This document shows, in pieces, positions 17,542 through 25,932 of a stretch of DNA of 41,216 nt (positions within the stretch are counted from its first letter, which is position 1; the number at the start of each line of letters is the position of its first letter). The notes under the pieces were generated by a model, which saw only the letters and a program-made list of their open reading frames with translations, was not told the DNA's origin and did no database searches. The stretch is from NCBI GenBank assembly GCA_021737875.1, contig JAIPDD010000006.1, positions 1 through 41,216 of the forward strand, written 5' to 3'. This DNA comes from Sulfuritalea sp. (lineage in GTDB: Bacteria; Pseudomonadota; Gammaproteobacteria; Burkholderiales; Burkholderiaceae_C). Both the position numbers and the translations under genes were made by a program.

Positions 17542-18615
17542 TTATTTTGCCAACCAAGCAGAGAAGCGTTTGTTCAAGTCATCGCCATATTCAGACCAGA
17601 ACTGCGCGCTTGTGAGCATTTGACGCCCGCTGTGTCCGCCATTTGGAAGCCATGCCTTTGTTGCAGCAGGGATCTTGCCCAAAGAGGAGTTCCGTGCGGG
17701 TGCGTATGGAATCCACTTGGCCTGTTCCGTCAGCGCTGTCGTACTGGTTGCAAAACGAACAAAATCTTGCGCTGCAGCGAGGTTTTTTGTTCCTTTAACA
17801 ATGACAAATAAGTCTGGAACTTGAACTTGGCCATCCCAAACCAACGCAAAATCACGTTTGTCTTTGGCATTTGCATCAAAAATTCGACCGTGGTAAACGC
17901 TCGTCATCACTACTTCGCCAGAAGCGAGTAATTGTGGCGGTTGTGCCCCAGCAGTCCACCAAACCACGCTACTTTTGATCGTGTCGAGCTTTTTAAATGC
18001 GCGCTCTACACCAGCGGGAGTTGCCAGTACTTTGTAAATGTCGGCAGGTGCTACACCATCGGCCATCAACGCCCATTCCATGTTGACGCTAGGGTGCTTG
18101 CGCATGCCGCGTTTGCCTGGGAATTTGCTTGTATCGAAATAGTCGTTCAGACTTTTGGGACCATTGGCCCCAAGCTTTGCCTTGTCGTACGCGACTACGT
18201 TTGCGTAGTAAATATTAGCAACAGCACATGGCGTGACAAGTCCGGGGAGGAAGTCTTTCGTTGCAGGGGTTCCGTCGTCTCCTGCAGGAAGTTTGGAGGC
18301 GTCAATTTTCTCGAACAAACCTTCTTCGCATCCCTTGATGGCCTCAGCCAACTCGACGTCAACAACATCCCATTTCACATTGCCCGTTTTGACCTGGGCT
18401 GCAATTTCTGCAAGATCGCCGTTGTAGTCTTGGGAGAGAACTTTGATGCCAGATTTTGCAGTGAATGGCTTGTACATCGCCTCTTCTTGGCTTTTTGTGT
18501 AGGCGCCACCCCATGCGGTAACTGTGATGCTTTGGGCTTGAACAATAACAGGTAAGAGGGTCAGAGCTACTGCACTGGCAACCCCGGTGAGGTTAACGCG
18601 AATTTTGGTAAACAT
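17542..18615 (-). CDS. PotD-like periplasmic substrate-binding protein
   Basis: 357 residues with a signal peptide (1-27, ending IVQAQS). The mature part is a type-II binding protein of the spermidine/putrescine/opine class: ITVTAWGGAYTKSQEEA at its N-terminus, then WDVVDVELAEAIKGCEEGLFE, FPGKRGMRKHPSVNMEWALMADGV and VWWTAGAQPPQLLASGEVVMTSVYHGRI in family order. A good AGGAG precedes the ATG. It sits between the ATPase and permease genes. The ligand is not known; the linked creatinase suggests creatine. Confidence 0.9.
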   Translation of the reverse strand: MFTKIRVNLTGVASAVALTLLPVIVQAQSITVTAWGGAYTKSQEEAMYKPFTAKSGIKVLSQDYNGDLAEIAAQVKTGNVKWDVVDVELAEAIKGCEEGLFEKIDASKLPAGDDGTPATKDFLPGLVTPCAVANIYYANVVAYDKAKLGANGPKSLNDYFDTSKFPGKRGMRKHPSVNMEWALMADGVAPADIYKVLATPAGVERAFKKLDTIKSSVVWWTAGAQPPQLLASGEVVMTSVYHGRIFDANAKDKRDFALVWDGQVQVPDLFVIVKGTKNLAAAQDFVRFATSTTALTEQAKWIPYAPARNSSLGKIPAATKAWLPNGGHSGRQMLTSAQFWSEYGDDLNKRFSAWLAK

Positions 18616-18644
18616 ATTTGCTCCTATTTATTTAAAGTCAGCCC

Positions 18645-19730
18645 TCACACGCCGTCCAAAGCTCTGCAATCGGATGCATTCCAGCCAATGCTGGTGGTAC
18701 TTCCGGACAAGAGACTGAGGTCGCGTCCATCGTTGGGCAGCGTAACGATGAAATCTTCAAGTCCGCAGGCGTTCAAGCGCACACGGGCATATCGGCCAAG
18801 GTAGGTGACATCAATGACTTTGCCACTGACCACGGTATCAACCGCACCGTGGAGTGGGTTGAGTTGTACGCGTTCAGGGCGAATCGATAGCCGGGTCGAC
18901 TGCCCGGGCTTATGTACAGCAACGGCTTGGGCAAGAATGCGAGTTCCGTCTGCCAATGTGGCCTCACAGCTGGTTCCTGAAACAGAAGTCACTTGGGCTA
19001 AGAGGGTGTTGTTTTCCCCGATGAACTGCGCAACAAAAGCATTGGAGGGGCATTCATAAAGCTGTGTCGGTCTATCAATTTGCTGGATTTTTCCATGATG
19101 GAATACAGCAACGCGGTCCGACATGGCCAAGGCCTCTGTCTGATCGTGGGTGACATAAACAATCGTAATACCTAGCTCTTTGTGCAGCCGTTTGATTTCA
19201 TATTGCAACTGTTCACGAAGTTGCTTGTCCAGTGCAGAAAGTGGCTCATCCATCAAAACCAATTTGGGTTCAAACACCAGTGCTCTTGCCACAGCAACGC
19301 GCTGCTGTTGTCCACCCGACATTTGCGCGGGTCGTCTCGAATCAAACCCTTTGAGGCCGACTTTGTCTAAGGCTTTGGCAACCCTTGACTCGGCTTCGCT
19401 TCCTTTGATGCCGCGAACACTCAAGGGGAATGCCACGTTTTCAGCCACTGTCATATGGGGGAAAAGCGCGTAGCTTTGGAAAACCATGCCGATATTGCGT
19501 TGCTCTGGCGCAATTCGGTTGATGGGCTTTCCATCAAGAAAAATTTCCCCAGCGGTTGCCGTTTCAAATCCGGCCAACATCATGAGCGTCGTGGTCTTTC
19601 CTGACCCCGATGGCCCAAGCAGGGTTAAAAACTCACCTTGTGCGATATCGAGGTTGAGATCTTCTACGACAAGCACTTTGCCGTCATACGTTTTTTCAAC
19701 ATGCTCGAATCGTACAAATGGTTGACTCAT
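18645..19730 (-). CDS. ABC transporter ATP-binding protein, PotA-like
   Basis: Import ATPase of about 361 residues starting at MSQPFVRFEH (19730); a TTG at 19763 inside the creatinase end is the only longer option. Walker A GPSGSGKTT is at 39-47, the Q-loop in VFQSYALFPH, the signature MSGGQQQRVA at 137-146, Walker B LVLMDEP at 157-163, and the H-loop in VTHDQTEALAMSDR. A C-terminal TOBE domain (about 240-361) is typical of the polyamine/sugar (CUT/POPT) ATPases. It starts 27 bp after the creatinase stop in the same transcription unit. Confidence 0.92.
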   Translation of the reverse strand: MSQPFVRFEHVEKTYDGKVLVVEDLNLDIAQGEFLTLLGPSGSGKTTTLMMLAGFETATAGEIFLDGKPINRIAPEQRNIGMVFQSYALFPHMTVAENVAFPLSVRGIKGSEAESRVAKALDKVGLKGFDSRRPAQMSGGQQQRVAVARALVFEPKLVLMDEPLSALDKQLREQLQYEIKRLHKELGITIVYVTHDQTEALAMSDRVAVFHHGKIQQIDRPTQLYECPSNAFVAQFIGENNTLLAQVTSVSGTSCEATLADGTRILAQAVAVHKPGQSTRLSIRPERVQLNPLHGAVDTVVSGKVIDVTYLGRYARVRLNACGLEDFIVTLPNDGRDLSLLSGSTTSIGWNASDCRALDGV

Positions 19731-19756
19731 AGGGCTACTTTTGGTATCGCAATGAG

Positions 19757-20968
19757 TTAGCAAGCGATGATGTTGTGTTCTGGCCCATAGGGGAAGCCAG
19801 TGATGTTTTGATGGCCTTTGTCGGTCACCACCAAAATGTCGTGCTCACGGTAACCGCCAGATCCGGGCATGCCTTCGGGCAACATGATCATGGGTTCGAT
19901 GGATACGACCATGCCGGGTTCGAGCACGGTTTCGATATCTTCACGGAATTCCAAACCGGCTTCGCGCCCGTAGTAGTGCGACAAAACACCAAAGGAGTGT
20001 CCGTAACCAAAGGTGCGGTACTTCAGCAAGCCGTACTCTTCATAAATTTTGTTCAACTCATGCGCGACGTCGCAGCAGCGCACACCTGGCTTGACCAGCT
20101 TTTGACCTTCTTCGTGCACCCGAACATTCACTTCCCACAGTTTCAGGGATGCAGCATCAACCTCGCCAAAGAACAGCGTGCGTTCTAGGGCGGTGTAGTA
20201 GCCTGAAATCATAGAAAAACAATTCAGGCTCAAGATGTCACCCTTTTGAACCTTGCGGGTCGTAACAGGGTTGTGTGCGCCGTCGGTGTTGATGCCAGAC
20301 TGGAACCAAGTCCATGAGTCCATGAGCTCCGTGTGGGGGTAGCGTTTGGCAATTTCACGCACCATGGCCTGTGTCGATGCCAGGGCCACTTCGTGCTCTG
20401 GAACACCTTCGTGTACGGCAGCCACCAAGGCCGCCCCACCAACGTCGCAGACTTGGGCGCCGTTTTTGATGAATTCGATTTCCTCAGCGGACTTGATCAT
20501 GCGCAATTTCATGCAGTCAGCTGCGATGTTGGCGAACTCCACATTGGGGAGCACCGTCTTTATTTTTTCCATGCGTTCAAGTGGCATGTGGTCAAATTCC
20601 AAACCAACGCGTCCCTTATTCGGAACTTCTTGTGCGATCGCGCGGAAGTAGTTCCCGCTTTGCCAGTCGGTGTAAATCACGGCGCGATCACAAACGCCTT
20701 TGCGCCACGGTTGGCCGCCGTCAATATTTGCCGCAATGATGACGCTCTTGTTTTGGGTAACGACCAAGCTGTAAAAGCGGCCAAAAGAGCAGTAGAGAAA
20801 ATCGCTGTAATAGTTGATGTTGTGATAGCTTGTAAACACAACGGTATCTACCGATTTGCTTGCCATCATGGCTCTAAGCTTGGCGATCCGATTGGCATAT
20901 TCGCCGTCAGAAAAACTATGGCGAACGCGTTCACCGTTGTCGATATTTATAAGATTAGGCATTGCCAT
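19757..20968 (-). CDS. creA: creatinase (creatine amidinohydrolase)
   Basis: Hydrolyses creatine to sarcosine and urea (EC 3.5.3.3); 403 residues, a homodimeric pita-bread (M24) fold that works without metal. As I recall the Pseudomonas putida enzyme, its key residues fall at the same numbers here: F62 and R64 (SFGRF), H232 (AHNPVT, catalytic), Y258, E262 (ALERT), H324 (YGHSF), R335 (YYGRE), E358 (SIEPM) and H376 (YREHD). The long stretch around TSYHNINYYSDFLYCSFGR is also creatinase-specific, which separates it from prolidases and other M24 members. GGAG sits 7-8 nt before the ATG. It is the first enzyme gene of the cluster, directly downstream of one GATase1-AraC regulator and upstream of the ABC importer. 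No sarcosine oxidase, urease or creatininase is in the window. Confidence 0.95.
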   Translation of the reverse strand: MAMPNLINIDNGERVRHSFSDGEYANRIAKLRAMMASKSVDTVVFTSYHNINYYSDFLYCSFGRFYSLVVTQNKSVIIAANIDGGQPWRKGVCDRAVIYTDWQSGNYFRAIAQEVPNKGRVGLEFDHMPLERMEKIKTVLPNVEFANIAADCMKLRMIKSAEEIEFIKNGAQVCDVGGAALVAAVHEGVPEHEVALASTQAMVREIAKRYPHTELMDSWTWFQSGINTDGAHNPVTTRKVQKGDILSLNCFSMISGYYTALERTLFFGEVDAASLKLWEVNVRVHEEGQKLVKPGVRCCDVAHELNKIYEEYGLLKYRTFGYGHSFGVLSHYYGREAGLEFREDIETVLEPGMVVSIEPMIMLPEGMPGSGGYREHDILVVTDKGHQNITGFPYGPEHNIIAC

Positions 20969-21037
20969 ATTCAGTCTCCGTTTGCTGTTTACTAATGGGC
21001 AGAGTATTAGCGGTAGAGCTAAATAAGGGCTACTTAA

Positions 21038-22018
21038 TTACGACAGTAACCTTTCGTTAAATGCCAAGCCATGGGCGCGCTCTTTTCGGTCTTTTTGCGG
21101 CGATGCACCATAGCGCGGTGTGTACCGCGCGGTCAGATTGGAAGGAGACGCAAAGCCGGTTTCAGCTGCAATTTCTCTGATATTTTTATCGCTTCGGTGT
21201 ACCAAAATACGCGCATGCGAGAGCCGTATATCAAGATAAACACGCTCGGCTGATTTGGCAAACTTCTTCTTAAAAAGTCTTTGTAGGCTGCGCAAAGAAA
21301 CACCAGAAAACTGAGCCACTTCAGAAATCGTTAAGGGCTCAGAAATATTGGCTTCCATTAAACGAAGTGCTTCTACAGCGGTCGGGTGTGTCACGCGGCC
21401 TTGGTGAATGATCGAGACGGTTTGAATATCAGTCAAGCTGCGCCGCTCAACAATAAGCAAATTAGCAACCTCGTTGGCCAACGCCCGGTTACCTGGTGTT
21501 TGCGTGAGTAAATAGGTCATTAAATCCAAGGGTGCAACGCCACCGCTGCATGTGTAGCGGTCACGGTCGACTTCAAAAAAATGCTGCGTAACAATGACTT
21601 TCGGGAACTGTTGGGCGAGTGCCTCATGGTCTTCCCAGTGGATCGTGCTGCGGTAGCCATTGAGCAAACCTGCTTGAGCCATCAAGTACGCACCCGTGTC
21701 GATTCCGCCAAGAGGGATGCCATTGGATGCCGCTTTCTTTAACCATAAGGTGAGATTGCGAAAACCGCGCTTAGGGATAGGGTTGGGGCCGATGACAAAA
21801 ATTGCATCTAGTGCAGGCGCATGTGCAAGACTGTATTGCGTCATCACCTCAATTCCATCGCTGGATGCGACCAGTCCTCCATCTTCTGACAGGAGAACCG
21901 AGGTGTAGCTTGGCTTACCCAGAACATGGTTGGCTAGGCGCAATGGATCAACACATGCACTGAGCGCAATCAATGAAAAATTAGGAACGACAACAAATCC
22001 AAAAGTAAACGGATGCAT
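21038..22018 (-). CDS. GATase1-AraC (GlxA-type) transcriptional regulator next to creatinase
   Basis: 326 residues from the ATG at 22018. The N-terminal DJ-1/PfpI-like domain is marked by FGFVVVPNFSLIALSACVDPLRLAN, DAIFVIGPNP, LGGIDTGAYLMAQAGLL and CSGGVAPLDLMTYLL. The C-terminal AraC domain is marked by SEVAQFSGVSLRSLQRLFKKKF and IREIAAETGFASPSNLTARY. It lies 69 bp upstream of the creatinase gene on the same strand. By position it is the best candidate for the creatine-responsive activator, comparable to CahR of pseudomonads; that equivalence is inference. Confidence 0.9.
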   Translation of the reverse strand: MHPFTFGFVVVPNFSLIALSACVDPLRLANHVLGKPSYTSVLLSEDGGLVASSDGIEVMTQYSLAHAPALDAIFVIGPNPIPKRGFRNLTLWLKKAASNGIPLGGIDTGAYLMAQAGLLNGYRSTIHWEDHEALAQQFPKVIVTQHFFEVDRDRYTCSGGVAPLDLMTYLLTQTPGNRALANEVANLLIVERRSLTDIQTVSIIHQGRVTHPTAVEALRLMEANISEPLTISEVAQFSGVSLRSLQRLFKKKFAKSAERVYLDIRLSHARILVHRSDKNIREIAAETGFASPSNLTARYTPRYGASPQKDRKERAHGLAFNERLLS

Positions 22019-22068
22019 TGTCAATCGGCCCAGGCAAAGAAAAATTCCAAAACCAAGGGCGCAACGCG

Positions 22069-22551
22069 CTAGGCTAAAACAGCCTCAATGTCTTTGGTGA
22101 GCGTCTTGGGGGCATCCATGGAGCCGTAGCGCTTAACGACTTGGCCGTCTTTACCAACCAAAAATTTGGTGAAATTCCATTTGATGGCTTTGCTGCCCAA
22201 GATGCCGGGGGCTTCTTGGGTGAGCCATTGGTACAAGGGGTGGGCTTGCCCGCCATTGACATCAATTTTTTCCATCATGGAAAAACTCACACCGTAATTC
22301 TTTTGGCAAAACGCGCCAATCTCCGCGTTGCTTCCTTTGTCTTGTGCGCCAAACTGATTGCACGGAAAACCCAAGACCACCAAACCTTGCGCATGGTAGC
22401 GCTGGTGTAATGCTTCCAGGCCCGCAAACTGCGGCGTGAAGCCGCAGGCACTGGCGGTGTTGACGATCAGCAGGGCTTTGCCTTGCAGGTCTTTGAGGTG
22501 CACGGGATGGCCGTCAATAGATACGGCTTCAAAATCGTAGGCGGTGGTCAT
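22069..22551 (-). CDS. cytosolic glutathione peroxidase
   Basis: 160 residues without signal peptide, so cytosolic, unlike the exported paralogue at 3432-4046. Catalytic Cys36 is in NTASACGFTPQF, Gln in FPCNQFGAQD, Trp/Asn in IKWNFTKFLV. A third conserved Cys (GAFCQKNYG) fits the BtuE-type enzyme that uses thioredoxin. Reduces hydrogen and organic peroxides. The ATG overlaps the stop of the EamA gene (TGA at 22548-22550) by 4 bp, so the two are co-translated. Confidence 0.94.
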   Translation of the reverse strand: MTTAYDFEAVSIDGHPVHLKDLQGKALLIVNTASACGFTPQFAGLEALHQRYHAQGLVVLGFPCNQFGAQDKGSNAEIGAFCQKNYGVSFSMMEKIDVNGGQAHPLYQWLTQEAPGILGSKAIKWNFTKFLVGKDGQVVKRYGSMDAPKTLTKDIEAVLA

Positions 22552-23447
22552 AGGGGGTCTTTCGTGGCTGCGTTAGGGGAAGGCTGCGAGCTTAGCGTAG
22601 ACAGCAGCGCCGCAAACAATATCAAACCTCCACCCAAGGCTACCCGCATGCTGATCGTTCCTGCGCCTAGCAGCACGGAGGATACGCTGGCAAAGACCAC
22701 TTCACACAGCATGATGAGCGAGGTGGTGTTGGCCTGCAGGCGAGAAGCGCCGTACTGCAGCGCCAAATTGGCGACTGAAATCATCAAACTCAAACCCAGC
22801 ACCGCCACAACCCAGTCGCTTGCCACGCTCGGCAAAGCGCTGACCAAGCCTTGGTGCATTCCCAGCAACGCTGCCAAAGTGCACATGATTGCGCCGCCAC
22901 CAAACATCGCCACCGTCACCGCCGCCGGGGGCGGGCCGCTGAGTTTGCGCAGCATGATGTTGGTCAACGCAAAACTAAAGCCGCCCAAGAGCGCCAAGCC
23001 GTCGGCCATGCTCTCGGGCCAGGGCCATGGCGACTCGGGCGTTTTAAGAACAATCACCACGCCACACAAAGCCATCACCAAGCGACCCAAAGACTTCCAT
23101 GTGGGTTTTTCTCCAAGCAGCGGCCATGCTAGTAACACCACCCACGCGGGCATGAGGTAAAACAAGATCACGACCCGCACCACGTTGCCGATCGTGACCG
23201 CCCAGTTGAATCCCACATTGGTCATTCCTGCGGCGACCAAGAGCACCCACAGGCCAGGAAAAGCAATAAAGTTGCGCCAAATTTTGGGGTTGGCGGCGAA
23301 GATAAAAGACAGGGCCACCAGGTCGACCAGCACGGTGGCCCACAGGGGGTGAATGCCGTGGTCTTGCAGGTAGCGAAACGGCCACCACATCACGCCATAA
23401 CAAAAGGCATTGACCACCAATGCCAGTACGGCGAGTGCGTTTTTCAC
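22548..23447 (-). CDS. EamA/DMT superfamily transporter
   Basis: 299 residues with ten hydrophobic segments in two repeated halves (EamA domains about 5-140 and 155-285). Family landmarks: FCYGVMWWPFRYLQDHG at the N-terminus and LMISVANLALQYGASRLQANTTSLIMLCEVVFASVSSVLLG in the second half (in pieces). Probably an inner-membrane exporter of metabolites; the substrate is unknown. It follows lplT by 5 bp and overlaps the glutathione peroxidase gene by 4 bp. Confidence 0.9.
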   Translation of the reverse strand: MKNALAVLALVVNAFCYGVMWWPFRYLQDHGIHPLWATVLVDLVALSFIFAANPKIWRNFIAFPGLWVLLVAAGMTNVGFNWAVTIGNVVRVVILFYLMPAWVVLLAWPLLGEKPTWKSLGRLVMALCGVVIVLKTPESPWPWPESMADGLALLGGFSFALTNIMLRKLSGPPPAAVTVAMFGGGAIMCTLAALLGMHQGLVSALPSVASDWVVAVLGLSLMISVANLALQYGASRLQANTTSLIMLCEVVFASVSSVLLGAGTISMRVALGGGLILFAALLSTLSSQPSPNAATKDPL

Positions 23448-23452
23448 AGGGA

Positions 23453-24736
23453 TTAACCGTGCAGGTTGTCGTTGCGCGCGATGTCGAGCAGGTGTTCCAC
23501 CTCCGCACCATGTTCTCGGCAGTTGTAGCTGTGCCAGCGCTTAATCAGCCACATAAAGCCTGCAACCAAAATGCCAAAGACACTGATGGCACCAAAGGCG
23601 GAGAGCCCCATGCCGGTAGACAGGCTGTACAAGCCGCCCAACAACAAAATACAGGCTTGCTCGTTGAAATTTTGAACCGCAATAGAGCGCCCCGCGCCCA
23701 TCAAGTTGTGACCGCGGTGTTGTAGCAATGCGTTCATCGGCACCACCAAAAAGCCACCCAATCCGCCAAGCAAAATGAGGAAAGGTGCTGCCACCCACAC
23801 GTTGTCAATGAAGTTCAATAAGAGAACCAGTATTCCCATGCCAATGCCCAGCGGCATCACCAAAGTCGCATGCTCTAAGCGCATGCGCAAGGAGGCTGCG
23901 ACTGCGCCCACAGCGGTGCCAATGGCAACCACGCCCACCAAGGCCGAGGCCTGGGTCACGGTGTAGCCCAAGGCGGCCGAAGCCCAAGCCAAAACGATGT
24001 AACGTAAGTTTCCGCTCACCCCCCAAAACAGCGTGGTGGTGCTCAAAGAAATTTGCCCGAGCTTGTCTTTCCACAAACGCAAATTGCAATTCCAAAAGTC
24101 AGGCAGGAGGACGAAGAGGTTGCGCGGCAAGGGGCGCATGGCAACGCCAGTGTCAGGAATGCGGGTGTTAAACCATGCTGCCAAGAGGTACACCAAAATC
24201 AAAACGCTGATGGCGGCTTCGGGCGCGGTGTCGATCCCGGTCTCCAACAAAGGAAAGTCCAAGGACAACAAATACGGCGCGATATTGGGGCCCACCATTT
24301 GGCCGCCCAACAGAACGCCCAAAATAATCGAGGCAATGGTCAGCCCTTCAATCCAGCCGTTGGCCTTGACCAATTGAGAGGCCGGTAGTAACTCCGTCAA
24401 GATGCCGTACTTCGCTGGGGAGTAGGCTGCTGCGCCAAGACCAACAATGGCATAAGCCATCAAAGGGTGGCTGCCAAAAAGCATCATCAAACAGCCCACA
24501 ATTTTGATGGAGTTGCTCACCAGCATGACCCGCCCCTTGGGGTAGGCATCGGCAAACGCCCCGACAAACGGCGCCAAGATTACGTAGAACAAAGCAAACA
24601 TAGGAACCAAGGCGGCCTGTTGCCACTCGGGCGCATGTGAGCTTCTCAGCAATTGCACCGCGCCAACAAACAAGGCGTTGTCGGCCAGCGAGCTGAAGAA
24701 CTGCGCCGACATGATGGTAAAAAAGCCGCGTTTCAT
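23453..24736 (-). CDS. lplT: lysophospholipid transporter LplT (MFS)
   Basis: LplT flips lysophosphatidylethanolamine across the inner membrane for re-acylation. The 427-residue protein has about twelve hydrophobic helices and the family N-terminus MKRGFFTIMSAQFFSSLADNAL (given in part), then the motif GAFADAYPKGRVM and YSPAKYGILTELLP. The usual partner acyltransferase (aas) is not adjacent; instead the gene heads lplT-eamA-gpx. It is divergent from alr across a 65-bp gap. Confidence 0.88.
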   Translation of the reverse strand: MKRGFFTIMSAQFFSSLADNALFVGAVQLLRSSHAPEWQQAALVPMFALFYVILAPFVGAFADAYPKGRVMLVSNSIKIVGCLMMLFGSHPLMAYAIVGLGAAAYSPAKYGILTELLPASQLVKANGWIEGLTIASIILGVLLGGQMVGPNIAPYLLSLDFPLLETGIDTAPEAAISVLILVYLLAAWFNTRIPDTGVAMRPLPRNLFVLLPDFWNCNLRLWKDKLGQISLSTTTLFWGVSGNLRYIVLAWASAALGYTVTQASALVGVVAIGTAVGAVAASLRMRLEHATLVMPLGIGMGILVLLLNFIDNVWVAAPFLILLGGLGGFLVVPMNALLQHRGHNLMGAGRSIAVQNFNEQACILLLGGLYSLSTGMGLSAFGAISVFGILVAGFMWLIKRWHSYNCREHGAEVEHLLDIARNDNLHG

Positions 24737-24801
24737 GGATGGATTGTTGGGTTCCTAGGAGTGCAGGGGTTATAGCACGCCAGCAAGTGCCAAAATAGGC
24801 C

Positions 24802-25890
24802 ATGCCCCGTCCGATTCGCGCCACCATCCACACCCAGGCCTTGCGCCATAACCTGCAGGTCGTGCAGTCTGCTGTTCCCGATGCGCGGGTGTGGGCGGTT
24901 GTCAAAGCCAACGCCTATGGCCACGGGATTGAAAGGGTGTTTGAAGGGCTGCGTGGCGCCGATGGCTTTGCCTTGCTGGATTTGCAAGAAGCGCAACGCC
25001 TGAGAACCCTGGGTTGGCGTGGGCCTATTTTGTTGTTAGAAGGTGCTTTTGAGTTGCGCGACTTGGAGCTGTGTTCCCGTTTGGACTTGTGGCACACGGT
25101 GCATAGCGAAGCACAAATTGACATGCTTGCAGCCCACAAAACCAATGTGCCCCACCGTGTGTTCCTCAAAATGAATGTGGGCATGAACCGTTTGGGTTTT
25201 CGGCCTGAGCAGTACCGCTCGGCGTGGACGCGTTTGAATGCGCTGCCCCAGGTCGATGAGATTTCCCTGATGGCGCACTTTAGTGACGCCGATGGGCCGG
25301 TGGGCGTGGCTGTGCAAATGGAAACATTTCTTGCTGCAAGTGCAGAGCTTCCCGGCGAGCGCAGCTTGCACAACAGCGCGGCCGTCTTGCGCCACGGGCA
25401 GTTACCGGGGGACTGGGTTCGCGCAGGCATTGCCTTGTACGGCAGTTCGCCAGACCACCCTGAACACACGGGCGCACATTGGCAGCTGCAGCCCACCCTG
25501 AGTTTGAACGCCGACATCATTGGCACACAAGACTTAAAAGCGGGTGACACCGTCGGCTATGGCTCGACCTTTGTGGCACAAGCGGCCATGCGCATTGGCA
25601 TCGTGGCGTGCGGTTATGCCGACGGCTATCCGCGTATTTGCCCTACAGGTACACCAGTCTTGGTTGCGGGAACGCGCAGCCAAACGCTTGGGCGCGTCAG
25701 CATGGACATGCTGGCGGTGGACTTAACGCCCACGCCAGAAGCTGGCATCGGTGACGAAGTCACGCTGTGGGGCCGGGCGAAAACGGGAGCCGTTTTGCCG
25801 ATAGATGAGGTCGCAGCATGCGCGCAAACCGTGGGGTACGAGCTCATGTGCGCACTGGCACAGCGGGTGCCGGTGACCGTCGAGCCCTAA
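24802..25890 (+). CDS. alr: alanine racemase
   Basis: PLP enzyme that makes D-alanine for peptidoglycan (or, as DadX, degrades it); 362 residues. The PLP Lys is K35 in [10 protein letters not shown]; the second catalytic base Tyr lies in VGYGSTF; the phosphate-binding region is [13 protein letters not shown]-terminal beta domain starts near 240. A single-copy housekeeping Alr and a catabolic DadX cannot be separated here since no dadA is nearby. It lies 42 bp upstream of radA on the same strand, but radA has its own promoter in that gap. Confidence 0.95.
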   Translation: MPRPIRATIHTQALRHNLQVVQSAVPDARVWAVVKANAYGHGIERVFEGLRGADGFALLDLQEAQRLRTLGWRGPILLLEGAFELRDLELCSRLDLWHTVHSEAQIDMLAAHKTNVPHRVFLKMNVGMNRLGFRPEQYRSAWTRLNALPQVDEISLMAHFSDADGPVGVAVQMETFLAASAELPGERSLHNSAAVLRHGQLPGDWVRAGIALYGSSPDHPEHTGAHWQLQPTLSLNADIIGTQDLKAGDTVGYGSTFVAQAAMRIGIVACGYADGYPRICPTGTPVLVAGTRSQTLGRVSMDMLAVDLTPTPEAGIGDEVTLWGRAKTGAVLPIDEVAACAQTVGYELMCALAQRVPVTVEP

Positions 25891-25903
25891 AAACGCAAAT
25901 CAA

Positions 25904-25919
25904 CTGTATTTAAATACAG
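25904..25919 (+). promoter_or_regulatory. LexA box and abutting -10 of radA
   Basis: CTGTATTTAAATACAG is a perfect palindrome of the CTGT-N8-ACAG type, extended by one more pair (25903-25920). The -10-like TATTAT (25920-25925) begins at the base after ACAG, then 7 nt (CGGCCGT) lead to the radA ATG at 25933. There is no Shine-Dalgarno. This is the same layout as upstream of umuD. Confidence 0.85.
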
Positions 25920-25932
25920 TATTATCGGCCGT

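Noticed and set aside
19757-20968. Prolidase/Xaa-Pro aminopeptidase as the identity of the M24 protein
   Set aside because: The metal-ligand Asp/His set of prolidases is absent, while creatinase residues (F62, R64, H232, E262, R335, E358) are all in register.
21005-21023. TTAGC-N6-GCTAA repeat as the creatine regulator operator
   Set aside because: Short 5-bp arms in a 69-bp gap, with no second copy found; too weak to list as a site without binding or conservation data.
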